NCBI GenBank assembly: GCA_963565915.1 | Contig: OY751490.1 | Coordinates: 124,001-188,000 of the forward strand | DNA length: 64,000 nucleotides | Reading direction: 5' to 3' | From: Entoloma clypeatum | Lineage: Eukaryota > Basidiomycota > Agaricomycetes > Agaricales > Entolomataceae | In this document: positions 1 through 10,117 of the stretch, piece after piece | Layout of the letters: each line of letters starts with the position of its first letter | Position numbering within the stretch: the first letter of the stretch is position 1 | Program-made: the position numbers and the translations under genes | Notes under the pieces: model-generated | The model's input: only the letters and a program-made list of their open reading frames with translations | The model's database searches: none | What the model was told of the DNA's origin: nothing

Positions 1-466
1 CATAATTGCTCACGGGTGTTTGCGTGCGGTCGTGGTCAAATGACCTAGGATTAAGGATTTGGCAAAAGTTTTCGAGAGTAACGATGAGAATCGTGCCATA
101 ATAACTGTTGTATAAGGTATTGGAAATTAACCGTACCACAACTCAAGTACAATGCGAGGAAACGAGAGGAATACTTACAATAAAAATTGTCGGAAAAAAC
201 CGGGTCGGTTATCACCGGGGTGGTGATGCGCTTTTTGGACATGACATCCGGGTCATAAAAAAATGTAACTCGTCTCGAAACATAAGAATACAATAAGATT
301 ACAGGTACAGGGCTGAGGCCAAGGACCCTTGCCGTCCTGTCCTGAGGGCGACATCCTCGCCTCTTCTTCTGTGCTCATCCTCATCTATCATCATGTTGGA
401 AGGTGATATTGGGCGTCAACGCGTTAATCGTAGTGTCAGCTGGGTCCCACCTTGACCACGGCTAGT
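1..466. other. No gene recognised upstream of the first gene
   Basis: Short frames on both strands do not resemble any known protein. The stretch from about 330 is C/T-rich and may be the 5' untranslated region of the gene that begins at 467. Nothing else is supported. Confidence 0.5.
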
Positions 467-2174
467 ATGTCCCTCCTCGCCAATGTAACTTGGATGGTTG
501 TCAAGTTCATTTGTGGCTGTGCCAAGTATTATCAGAAGACCCTTGATGATTCGGCATCCAGCGTCAAACAAGGTGTCAATCCAAATGCCACATCAATCGT
601 GGCCACCGACGGGATGCCCTCACATCTCGTCAAATCACCTCGAATGGCATCGCAACCTCCAATGTCCCTCAGTGTATTGCGCCCGCTCGTCAACATCGTA
701 GGCCGTGTACCTTTGCGCACTGTCGCCAAATGGCTCGTCTGTCTGGTCTTTTTGCTCAATGTGCGGTCGTGGCCGCTGATGTGGCACTGTGAGTTTAAAA
801 CCCTCGTCTTTCTTTTGATGAATGAATAACGAATTGGAATTAGACCGTGTTTTTGAGCCCGTTTTTCGAATCAGGTTGCAATACTGGTTGGTGCAGCTGC
901 GTTCCACATTCAAGTCTCGGAAGGGGAAGGCCAAAGCGATTGAGCAGTGGTTCGATTCGTTAACCCCCGTTGGCGCGGATCCTTTCGAGATGACTGTGAG
1001 TTATCATGCTTGGGCAAGTAAGTCGATATACCGTTTGCTTATCTTTCAATGATATAATCTTGATTCACCAGGCATTGATGATAGCGACTTCAATGGTCAT
1101 TTGAGCAATTCCAGCTACGCGAAGGTGCGTCTGGTACTCGATCCTCTTTCGATTTTCCGACTGGCCCGGAACCGGCAGACACTTGACTCTGCACGCTTCA
1201 AGTCAGCATTGGCCATGTTCCCTCAGTTCTTTCAGGCGGGAGGTTGGATGCCTTTGGCAGGTATAGTCTGAGTCATCCTCACGTCGATCTGTACGTTTTT
1301 GACATATGTGCTTTGTACAGCCACCCACTTTAACTTTATCCGCGAAATTCCGATGTTCGCATCGTACGAAGTCAGAGTGAGCATAGCCTCGTGGGACCAG
1401 AAGTGGGTGCGTAAGGGAGTCTATCCAATTGTCCAGTTCCAACCGATAACGCCCACCCAGCTATACGTTATCACGAAATTCGTCTCCTCACCGAAGAAAG
1501 GCAAAGGACAGAAGGGGCAGCAGCGCCAAATCAGATCTGAACAGACTCCCACTCCCCCACCAACCGCGGGTCCCGATGCCCTCTTCCATGCCTCGCTCCG
1601 TACCCCATCGGATGCGATATCGACTTCAGACACGCCTCTTCCCTCCGTAATGACGCCTCCGCACACATCCAAGGCCCCGACACCAGAAACGGCGACAGCC
1701 CTCACCGCAGTCGCTGCATCGCTTGCCTCCTCTCCGACAACCACGACTGAGCCGGACGGGTCCATCGTGCACAGCGTTGCCGTGTCCCTGTGCTGCTTCA
1801 AGGTCGGACGTATAACCGTCCCCCCCGCACTCGTCATCGCTTTGAACGGGTTCGCCAACGCCAACGCCAACGCCAACGCTCCTTCTCCTCTTACCACAAC
1901 GCCAACGGATACTTTGGCTTCAGGGGAAAGGTTTTACTCTATCAGCAACCCGCCCCCGCATTGGCACACCGCGAAGCAGATCATGTCCGCTTCAGAGGGT
2001 GGGAGCACGAAGAGGCTCAGAGAGTTGTTGAAGGGCGGATGGAAAGATGTTCCGGAGGGGCAGAGGTGGTGGGACGACGCGCTGGGAGGGGACATAGAGG
2101 CGAGGAGGCTGAGGAGGCTGGAAGTCGTGAAGTCGTTGGCGATAGGGATGAGTGGTGCGAGGGAGCTTTCATAA
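467..2174 (+). CDS. Thioesterase-like (hot-dog fold) protein, membrane-anchored
   Basis: Six exons: 467-788, 844-1017, 1072-1124, 1179-1260, 1321-1406 and 1461-2174. They sum to 1431 nt (476 aa plus stop), and every junction keeps frame with GT-AG introns of 54-60 nt. The start is the ATG opening MSLLANVTW; no better upstream ATG was seen. The N-terminal ~110 residues hold hydrophobic stretches (around MVVKFICGCA and WLVCLVFLLNV) that look like membrane anchors. At about residues 165-183 the sequence DDSDFNGHLSNSSYAK resembles the D-x-N-x-H-x-N-x-x-Y motif of THEM6-like hot-dog thioesterases. A low-complexity S/T/P insert (about 250-345), including an Ala-Asn run coded by a four-unit GCCAAC repeat at 1854-1877, precedes a second conserved block (VHSVAV, FKVGRITVPPALV). 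An acyl-CoA or acyl-thioester hydrolase role is inferred from the motif only; the substrate is unknown. Confidence 0.75.
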
Positions 2175-2271
2175 TCGGGGTGGGGGGTGGGGGTGCCCAG
2201 CGGGCCAATTGCGATTGACGGGATCATGAACTAACGATTTATTAGAAGAATTAGAATCACGGCACTAGACT

Positions 2272-2535
2272 TCATTTCAGTTGATGACTGCCTCGGTGAC
2301 GCTCCCTGAAATGAACCGTAGGCTCATAGCCCTTCTCGGCGAGGTCCTCTTCTTTGATGAATGCGCCGTGCATTTTGAGTATCATCTTCTCCAGCAGTGT
2401 TGATTGGTCGCAGTGAAGGTTAAACGTTGGGCATTTGATATCCACCCAAGGGTGCTGGATGTCAGATTCTATTTCAAGTTGCTCATTGGATCCGCACTTT
2501 TGTTTCTTTGCACTTCCTTGGATATAGTAAACCAT
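2272..2535 (-). CDS. Unrecognised short reading frame downstream of the kinase gene
   Basis: An 87-codon frame opens with ATG at 2535 and ends at 2272. It has no motif I recognise. It lies 130 bp beyond the stop of the kinase-like gene on the same strand, so it could be a separate small gene, an alternative 3' exon or chance. The coding case rests on length alone, so confidence is low. Confidence 0.2.
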   Translation of the reverse strand: MVYYIQGSAKKQKCGSNEQLEIESDIQHPWVDIKCPTFNLHCDQSTLLEKMILKMHGAFIKEEDLAEKGYEPTVHFRERHRGSHQLK

Positions 2536-2665
2536 GCATCACATTTACGCCTTGCATTTTGCACCAGGTGTGTATTACAGATGCTCAAAGGATCTCGAAC
2601 GACCGTCAAACTCTCCGTCAGTGATAGCGACATGGAACAACGCCGTTGAGAGACACGACGAGTGT

Positions 2666-4845
2666 CTAGCTTGCAGGCAGAGTCAACAGCGCTAAAACAT
2701 TTTGCGCGGTCAATCCACGCGCTTCCTCGCAAATACGCTCTCCGAGCCTCATCAGTTCCTCCGAGCACCCCAAAGCCTTGGACGTTCGAATCAGATAGCC
2801 AACAGCCCAGATATCGACCTCTGTGCCATGCCCGTCATGAAAAATATCCGGCGAGTGGGTTTCCTTCGCGAACGACGGTTGAGCCTTCGTCGGCGGCATA
2901 GCGGCATCCTCCCAGTCAATCAAAAACCACTTTGGCTGATTTGACCCACTGGCAGCTTCCATGCTGCGAATGATATTCTCCCACCGAATATCACGATGAA
3001 ATAGTGGGATTTGATGGGAAACCTGGACGAGATTCAGCACTCTCCTCGAGGATCAATATATATATATATATATAAATTCGTACGACAAGCGCCTCCAGAA
3101 CACATTTAAGACATTCCCGGAGTTCTTTCTCGACGTCAGGATAGGAAGCAATTCCACGTGGGTGTAAGTATACAGCACAGTCCTTGGAACAAAGAAGTTT
3201 GTCCGTATTCGGGACTGAATAATTGTTGAGGAGTTGGTATATCGTTTCGAGATCTCTGACTTTCATGCTTAAAAGTCTTGACGACAAGTGTGCTGGTGAT
3301 TTCGACTGTGGAATTGCCCCTATTCTCATTTCAGTACAGGTCAGCATGCCCAAAAAAACGTAGTGCTTACCTGTCAAAGATGGTAAAATCGTTGACAGGA
3401 GACTGCACAAGGCCAGCCAGTACGGGAAATAGAGAGGAAATATTGATGAGGTGACGGATATTGGCAATGCGATCCTTTCTGAGCGCCAAATCAACCGTCA
3501 CGATGTCGCAGATTTCTGCCTTGGCACTCGAGGGTTTAGGCGCTGTAATGGCGGAGAGGGTCATTTCAGATCCCTTGCAATAGTATCCTATGAGATGGTT
3601 CAAATCAGGATGAGGATATAACACAGTAGGCTGCCCACCAAGCATGTAAGGTGCAGGGTCATAAACCCAGACGAACTTATCGACCAGTTCCGCCCTCGGG
3701 CTATCCGTGTCGGTTGCACCCTTCTCCTCGCCTCTAAACAGGCAAACTTGTTTCAGAAGGAACCCAAAGTCCGGGCGTAGATTTTGCGTTTCCGTATGGC
3801 AGTTACTATTGCGGATGCTCATCCCATTTGGCACCAGGAGTTCGATGATGTCACGTATATTGCGGTCCCAACACGAAACAAAGGCGTACTCCGTACCATT
3901 TGAAGGCGGAGACCGTGCGACAGCTGTAGTGATATTCATGAGATTTGGATCAAGTTCGCCAATAGTGAACAAAGTATCAAGGTCAGCCTCGTTACAGACG
4001 TCAGGGGAAAACGCAGAGAGGAAATCTCCAAAGATCAATTCTGGGATGGGGATTTTCTCGGAGTCGGCTAGGGGCTTTTCGAGAAAGACCCGCAGCTCTT
4101 GAACCGAAGGAAGCTTCTCCGTTTGTCGATTATTCCTCCACATGTCGATAATATTGATACGAGCATCTATACAGGACACTAACTCAGCAAGTCGAGGAGA
4201 ATGACGGAGAGTGGCTTACGCCGTCGCCTCGTGCCAATCGCGGTCATCCCAGCATTAGCAGGGACAACTAATGTATGTTATCAGAAGACGACTTATGCTG
4301 AATGAGGTATCACGTACTCGTGGTCTCGACCAGCTCCATGTTCCCTGTGGAGGGCTCGCTATATAGACGTTGTCGTTTATCGCGGTGATGGTCGAACGGA
4401 GTCTGTGGCATGCGAAGGCAGACCACAAAGGTCTGCTTTGGCATCTCTTCGCTGCCTGGTTGTAGGCCCAATGCGTCACGAAGCGAGTCAGACGGAAAGT
4501 GAGGTGTCACGATCGCATCCAAGAATTCGTTCTTCAGTTCTCGGCAGAGCATGAAGACATTGACCATTCGACCCAACTGAAAATCACCGATTTTCAGTTG
4601 TCGCAAAAAAATTATCAGCCTTTCCTCACCTTGAAAATGTCAGCGTCGGTCGCTTCATGAACGGCAACGATTGCCTTGATGAGATTTTCGACACGGTCCC
4701 CTTCGTTGACGACTATATCCAAAGATTTCTGAACAATCTCGATCGTAGATAGGTTTTCCTTGGTGGGCGTTCCATAGATTGCAATGTAATAGAATCTGAT
4801 CATGGGGAGGCCAAGGCTATGTTGAAGCTCCGCCCAAATTGACAT
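2666..4845 (-). pseudogene. REase plus protein kinase gene (Crinkler-associated type), apparently frameshifted
   Basis: Exons 4845-4630, 4576-4318, 4267-4220 and 4166-3371 join in frame with consensus splice sites; kinase exons follow down to 2666. The start is the ATG opening MSIWAELQHS. Exon 4 carries LRPDFGFLL then VCLFRGEEKG, the spaced P-D and E-x-K signature of a PD-(D/E)xK nuclease fold as found next to fungal kinase domains in Crinkler-related proteins. The kinase part has a VVKTF lysine motif, the catalytic HRDIRWEN, and FLIDWEDAA in place of DFG, then VDIWAVGYLI. Between VVKTF and the following RDLETIYQLL the frame must shift by one base near 3258-3272, so the protein looks broken. 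A (TA)n run at 3056-3074 sits just 5' of the HRD block, probably in an intron I could not resolve. Known relatives are proposed DNA-targeting effectors or conflict proteins; activity here is not claimed. Confidence 0.7.
3056..3074. repeat. (TA)n microsatellite
   Basis: Nineteen bases of alternating A and T interrupt the kinase-like gene just before its catalytic-loop exon. It most likely lies in an intron with a GTACGA donor, but the exact junction is unclear. Confidence 0.9.
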
Positions 4846-4867
4846 AATTTGGGACCCAATGTCTCAA

Positions 4868-4985
4868 TAGGCGCGCATCTGTAGATCCTTTTCTTTCCAC
4901 GTTGCATATTTCGGTTGACATTTCGGGCCTCAGGTTCCGTCTGTACTTGGGCCCGTCATGGCTTCCCCGACCATCGCGATTCTTA
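4868..4985. repeat. Dispersed ~115-bp repeat, promoter side of the kinase-like gene
   Basis: This block recurs at 38699-38816 in the same orientation with scattered mismatches and small indels, sharing for example GGCGCGCATCTGTAGATC and CAGGTTCCGTCTGTACTTGG. It starts about 20 bp upstream of the ATG of the minus-strand kinase-like gene. No terminal inverted repeats or target duplications were seen. Confidence 0.7.
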
Positions 4986-6697
4986 CAGATTTGGCTGGTG
5001 GGGCTATTTCGGGCTAGTACTAGTGCCTACTAGTTCAATATTCACAAGTTCAATAATCTAGGTCAGATCGATCACTAGGCCAGTGTCGAGATGATGCCAA
5101 CATGTCGCCAAGAATCAGGAAGCACCGTAATACCTTTTCACATGCATGTTTTCGTTCAATCAATGCCGCGCCTGTCAGCGGCCCGCGCACCAGTACCAAC
5201 GCTTAGGGCCCGTCGGCCCTCTAGTAAGTAGCCTGGGTAAGAGTGTACTATGCCCTCCTTACCCGTCTTCCATCACAGGCGTTCCGAATTGGACGTCGTC
5301 CGCGGACACGCACTAGTGCCCCAGGCGATTTCCTTTGAGCCATACTACGCAGCAACCTTTCCTTTCCGAGCAGCCTTCGCAGAAACACGAACGGTTCCCA
5401 AACGCCGTTTGGAGGTCAGCAGTCGCACACATACCATCGGACTAAACGTGAGTCCACAATGATTCGCACATACACTGTATGACCCAAGTCGACTTCCTCG
5501 GAAGCCTAGGAAGTCGAACACGGGTCACAGGGGTCACACGACTGTGAGCGTGTTCTCAGAGACGCCGTCAACACAGAGTTTCAAAATTTCAAGGTCTTCG
5601 TGTTGGGTGTTGTTTATGCCCAAGAGAGAAGAAGCGGCGATCAGGAAGATCGTTATTAATCATCTGCACATTTTTCGTGGCTTGCCTTCCGTGTGAAGGC
5701 GTTGCTCCGTGTCGGGGAGGCCGGGCCTGAGGAGGAAATGGAGGAACTGATCTGTGCGTGGTCGACATTTCGATTATGGGCCAAGTTTTTACGCCTGCAT
5801 TGACTTTGTTTCAACTCTGACGTAGACGAAGAGAATCGCGGTGACAGTGAGGAACTCCGACAACGCCTAGGATGCGCCTGCGCCGTCTGGGAACGATAAT
5901 GACACTGGCTGCGGGAAACGGGCATTGTGCAACTGGTGAGAGGGCATTTGTTTCCCTGCACAATGTTACCATCAACGCCGCTCCGATTCTGCGCATTGGC
6001 GAGTCTCGTGCGCGTGAACATTAATCTCAAGCTCACATCACGCGACTACAATAACGGGAACCACCCAGCATGTAATTCCATGAGTTCTTTGACTTCCAGT
6101 GACCCATCTTTCTCAGGCTGATCTTCTCTCTCTCTGAGTTGAAAACAATTCCGGTTAGCTCCTTCTGGTCAGGCCTACCTGGACCAGAGACAGTATCTAT
6201 TTTCCATTTTTCTCATGCAGAGGACAAGGGACTCGTTGCGAAGCGAAGCCGTTTGGAGAATGACGCGCCGCGGTGCACGAACATTTGAAAGATGTGAGTG
6301 ATTGCATTTGCTGCCCAGCGACTCTCGCGCCAATAACTACGGAAGTACATGCACATGGCAGCATATTTGAAGGATGCTATGGCAAGGATCCAAATATTCG
6401 ACTTTCAAAGTTCCTTTTACGGTAGTCATCGTTCTGTTCGTGTTGGTTGCCAATAATACTAGTACCTTGTGGAAACCGACGATCACTCTTTCCCATCAAG
6501 AAAAGAAGGACCTTGAAAGGACCGTCAAACTTGGCGTCGCAGAAGGAGTGACGTAAATTTCGCACATCTGTTTCGCTTCAGTATTTGGATCCCTGACCTT
6601 TTCCCATGTTTCATCCTTCGAATTCGGAGTCGTTGTACTACTTACTGTCCATGGTTTCTTTTGGATCGACCCCGGCGTTAGGATTCCGTTACTGCTG
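4986..6697. other. Intergenic, nothing recognised
   Basis: Short open frames on both strands have low-complexity Ser/Arg composition and no motif. There is no repeat with clear ends. Confidence 0.5.
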
Positions 6698-6704
6698 TAT
6701 AAAA
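6698..6704 (+). promoter_or_regulatory. TATA box of the secreted-peptide gene
   Basis: TATAAAA lies 87 bp upstream of the ATG at 6791. That leaves room for transcription to start about 30 bp downstream and for a leader of roughly 60 nt, whose end is A/C-rich (ACAAACCCAACG) as in highly expressed fungal genes. Confidence 0.65.
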
Positions 6705-6790
6705 TGGGTGCTTGGGGTTGTTCGTCCTCTGCAGCACACCAAGTGTTGAGGTTTTTGCACTCTCACTCAAACAAACCCAACGATTCCACC

Positions 6791-7023
6791 ATGCATTTCT
6801 CCAGTACTCTCATCTTTGCCGTCGCTGTCTGTGTGACGGGTGCATTCGCTAGAAGATGCTCCACAAACCGAGGCGCGTCTTGCCAGGGCCGCGACGATTA
6901 CTCTTGTTGTGATGGGGCCCACTGTCAGGAGATCAGCCCCTATGCAGGGTTATATGTGAGTCACCCCACCCACAACAGCCTGCCCTTGAATGATTTCAAT
7001 TCTGAAAATAGAAATGCAAATAG
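6791..7023 (+). CDS. Small secreted six-cysteine knottin-like peptide
   Basis: Exon 1 is 6791-6955 and exon 2 is 7012-7023, separated by a 56-nt intron (GTGAGT...AAATAG). The product is 58 aa. Residues 1-20 form a typical signal peptide ending AFA, with cleavage predicted before RRC. The mature part (~38 aa) has six cysteines spaced C-x7-C-x7-CC-x4-C-x11-C and ends YKCK, the classic cystine-knot arrangement including a CCDG turn. A strong TATA box stands upstream. The short second exon is chosen because it supplies the sixth cysteine and a stop at a normal intron length; an alternative acceptor at 7042 would give a longer, less typical tail. Role unknown: such peptides can be protease inhibitors, antimicrobials or signals, and no choice can be made here. 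An identical copy at 14293-14525 is probably an assembly artefact. Confidence 0.7.
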
Positions 7024-8171
7024 CAAACCAACTTGAATGCAGCGTTTCCAACACGACAAACCTTATAGCTGCTGGTATGTGTACAATGACAAACCCATGA
7101 TTGCCCACACTCATGAAGCCACGGTCCTACCTAGGCCCCCAATGCAATTGTCCGGACTCAAGTTTTTGTTTCTTTTTGAAATGTTGGAGGAAATTCTATA
7201 CTCCTTATGCTTGTATCTCGTCGTGATCCGTTGTTCTGTGTTCGTATAGACTTTATGTGTACCGAGTTAAGGAAGGAGTGCCAAGTAAGATGTTCAAGTT
7301 TTCGGGTTTTGACCATGGTCCGCCACCGGCCCGCCTGCACATTGGTATTCAACATCATTCATAGCAGCCCTGTTCTTTAAGCTTTGACCTGACAGGTGAT
7401 ACACTGGCCACGGTCCGGGCCGGGGCAGGTCCGGGCATTTTCTGAACCCGCACCAAGGGGTTGACCGGTCCAGTCCAAGCATCCAGCGGACCTGCACCTG
7501 AACCTCGGGGTCCAGGTCCTTGAGGTCTGGTCCAGGTCCAGACCCAAATTTCAAGCTCAAAAACCGCCGATTTCACAGTTAGTGTACAGAAAAAAACTTG
7601 TATGTGAAAACGCGCCACAGCGAGGCAACGCTGGGTTGTCGTCTCAGTGAACCTTTATCCTACACACACATGCGAAGCTTTTGAGATAGAAATGAAGACA
7701 AATGAATAAAAACTCACTACGATATTATTGGGTCCTCTCATCAGGCCCTACACCCATAAAATCACGAAATCGCGCCACATCCACGGAACACCGGGCTCTC
7801 ATCTAAGCAGGCCTTTTTTCTATATGTAAATACAGTGCTTTTGAAATATAAATGAAGAGAAACGAATCAGAACTCACAGAGGTCGACCCATTCTTCCCAT
7901 GGAAGTTGATGAGTTTGTTGATCAGACTCCACGTCTGCAGATCACATGACCATGTGGACGCGTTTGGTAATCATGATTCTGACTCACTGACCCATCCTCT
8001 CTCAATCCACCACCACAGGTCCACAACCCATGTCCGATGTTTTACATCAAACACTGGCATATTAAAGGACCAGGTTGATGAGAGCTGGGTACACCATGAG
8101 TCGGGCTTCTTGCAGTGGCTCATGGGACTCAGCAGCAAACACTGATTTTTGCTGAAGATGTTGCAGCTTGG
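7024..8171. other. Intergenic with a GGTCCAGGTCC-type low-complexity tract
   Basis: No gene is recognised. About 7385-7555 is built from imperfect GGTCC/GGTCCAG words that translate as Pro/Gly/Asp-rich junk in several frames. A shorter tract of the same type lies near 36600-36720. The flank 8167-8171 (CTTGG) is the left target duplication of the palindromic LTR element. Confidence 0.5.
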
Positions 8172-8595
8172 TGTTGAACGAGTTCCGCTTCCATTAGACG
8201 TGCCATGTGCTCAACCTCATGACGTACAAATAGTGTACAAATAAGTAGACTAGTATATAAGACTGTCCTTATTCTCTGTGCAATATAACGCTCTTACCGA
8301 GTAACCCCCACCTGCAAACACCTCTCAAGGTTAGTAGTAGGATCTCTCTCTATCGTAGATACACGATCCATAGCGCGTAGCGTAGAGTATACTAGGACTG
8401 TAAGACGACGCATGCGCTGTGATCACCTCCAGTGTTGATGTGATCATATGCTGTTCCAACAGGTTATGAGCCCTGAGACTCGCCATTGCGCTCGTCGCTG
8501 GCAGTCTTATATAGTAGTCTACTTATTTGGACACTATTTGTATGTCATGGGGTTGAGCACATGGCGCGTCTAATGGAAGCGGAACTCGTTCAACA
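8172..8595. mobile_element. Palindromic Copia-LTR element (left assembly copy)
   Basis: 8172-8461 is a complete LTR (TGTTGAACG...TTCCAACA, 290 bp, with internal TATATAAG), followed at 8462 by a primer-binding site GGTTATGAGCCCTG. 8502-8595 is an inverted copy of the LTR's first 94 bp (8172-8265) with five mismatches. The left flank is CTTGG. The element is bounded on both sides by the U3 terminus rather than U3 and U5. A Gypsy element was later inserted just beyond its right end. The same sequence recurs at 15674-16097. Confidence 0.75.
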
Positions 8596-9195
8596 CTTTG
8601 TTACGGCGATTGCCTACAACAACAAGTTCAACAGATCGGATCACGTGGGTTCGAACTGGTTCCACAACAAGTCCCTCAATAGGTCGACTTGGTCAATCAG
8701 CGAGTTCCTCAGAAGGATGACTCGGTTCGGGTCAAGCAGAGCTAAGTCCTCGCAAGGCACTTAGTTGGAGAGCGTTCGAAGTAATAGACAAGTAAGCGTT
8801 GTTTGCCTAGGTCAAGCTAAGGACCTCTACTCTAAGGTTACAGGTCTTATATATGTTATCCTATAGCTATAAATAAGTAAGTGCTGCGCAGGAGCTAAAT
8901 AAGCCATTGGTTAGATAGATGTTTCAAGGGGCTGTGGCATAAGAGTCAGAGATAAGGCCGCGAGGCTGTGAGTCAGAGATAACGAGTGAAAATGTATCTA
9001 AAAGGGGAATAGTCCGAGTCAGTGTGAGTCATAGCGCTGATAGAGGGGACACATGTCCCAGGGTCGTCGGAGTTAGGTGAAACGGGGTGTGATGGGGATC
9101 AAGGGTTGAAGGGTCGTGTGAAGGTGCATAGGAAGAGGGTGAAAAAGTGTAACATTACCCCCCTTCTATGCTTGAAGTCACCGGCTTCAATGTTT

Positions 9196-10092
9196 TCAAG
9201 TTGCCATGTTGTGTATGGCATCGTCGTCAAACTCGTACTGGTCATCTTCCAGCGCTGCATAACCCGGGCCCAAGCACTCGTAATCGTAGTGCCCGGGCGC
9301 CCTCTCCCAACACTTCTGACATACATAGTATCCGCATTGACACTCAATGTGTCCATCTGCCCTAGCACAAAGGCAGCATTTGTGCCCTTTGTCAATATGT
9401 GGCCATCCAGCAGGACGGCGCCAAGGTCCGCTCGGGGAGTGAGCGCGTCCATGCGTGTCAACTTCATAGTCAAGGTAATCGGGTTCGTTGGTGAGATCGA
9501 TGGGAGTCTGGGATGATGATCCATGCCCTAATGGAATAGACATGATGGTGCGTGTGGTTTTTCTTCTGGAGCGTTTAACAACTCCATAGGATTTCTTCTT
9601 TCCCTTGACGTCGGTCTTGACGTCGGAAAGGCTTTGGTCGCTGGTCAAGGGCGACGTGGATTCGGGAGAAGTGGTACTTGGAGTATCGGGGTTTCTGATG
9701 ACTAGGGGAACCGGATCAGGGATAGGGGTTGGTTCAGGGGTGGTGGCAAGATCAGGGAGGGGAGTGGTCAGGATAGGGTTTTCTACAAATGGGTCTAGGA
9801 GCGCGACATTGGGGGTGTTCGTGCGGTTATGGAACAGCCTTGCAAATTGTTGGTAGACACCTCTGTCTAGGAGCGTGTCGATGTGCCCCTCGATGAGTCG
9901 GGCGATGTTGGCGGTGGTATCGTAATGGAATTGGCGGAGGGTGATTAGCCCAAACAATGTGTTGACCAAGAATTGGTCGGTCTCATCGTCAATGTGCCGC
10001 AGCACTCTGTCATTGTGCTCGGGTTCAGTCAGGAGCCTAAAGAGGCGGTGTCGGTGAAGTTCCTTGGTGGCGGTATCAAAAATGGTGGTCAT
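9196..10092 (-). CDS. Gypsy accessory ORF with zinc cluster (left assembly copy)
   Basis: Identical to 16698-17594; see that entry for the description. It should be counted once if the duplication is an assembly artefact. Confidence 0.7.
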   Translation of the reverse strand: MTTIFDTATKELHRHRLFRLLTEPEHNDRVLRHIDDETDQFLVNTLFGLITLRQFHYDTTANIARLIEGHIDTLLDRGVYQQFARLFHNRTNTPNVALLDPFVENPILTTPLPDLATTPEPTPIPDPVPLVIRNPDTPSTTSPESTSPLTSDQSLSDVKTDVKGKKKSYGVVKRSRRKTTRTIMSIPLGHGSSSQTPIDLTNEPDYLDYEVDTHGRAHSPSGPWRRPAGWPHIDKGHKCCLCARADGHIECQCGYYVCQKCWERAPGHYDYECLGPGYAALEDDQYEFDDDAIHNMAT

Positions 10093-10117
10093 GATGAGAG
10101 GATGTGGGTTGTTGGGT

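Noticed and set aside
1421..1897. A 158-codon minus-strand frame and other frames overlapping the thioesterase-like gene
   Set aside because: Shadow of the S/T/P-rich exon 6; the spliced plus-strand gene accounts for the region.
5656..6036. A Ser/Arg-rich minus-strand protein
   Set aside because: Low-complexity composition, no motif and no splice partners; more likely chance.
7294..7618. Gly/Pro/Asp-rich frames on the minus strand
   Set aside because: Low-complexity GGTCCAGGTCC tract; no start context or motif, and a similar tract occurs near 36600-36720.
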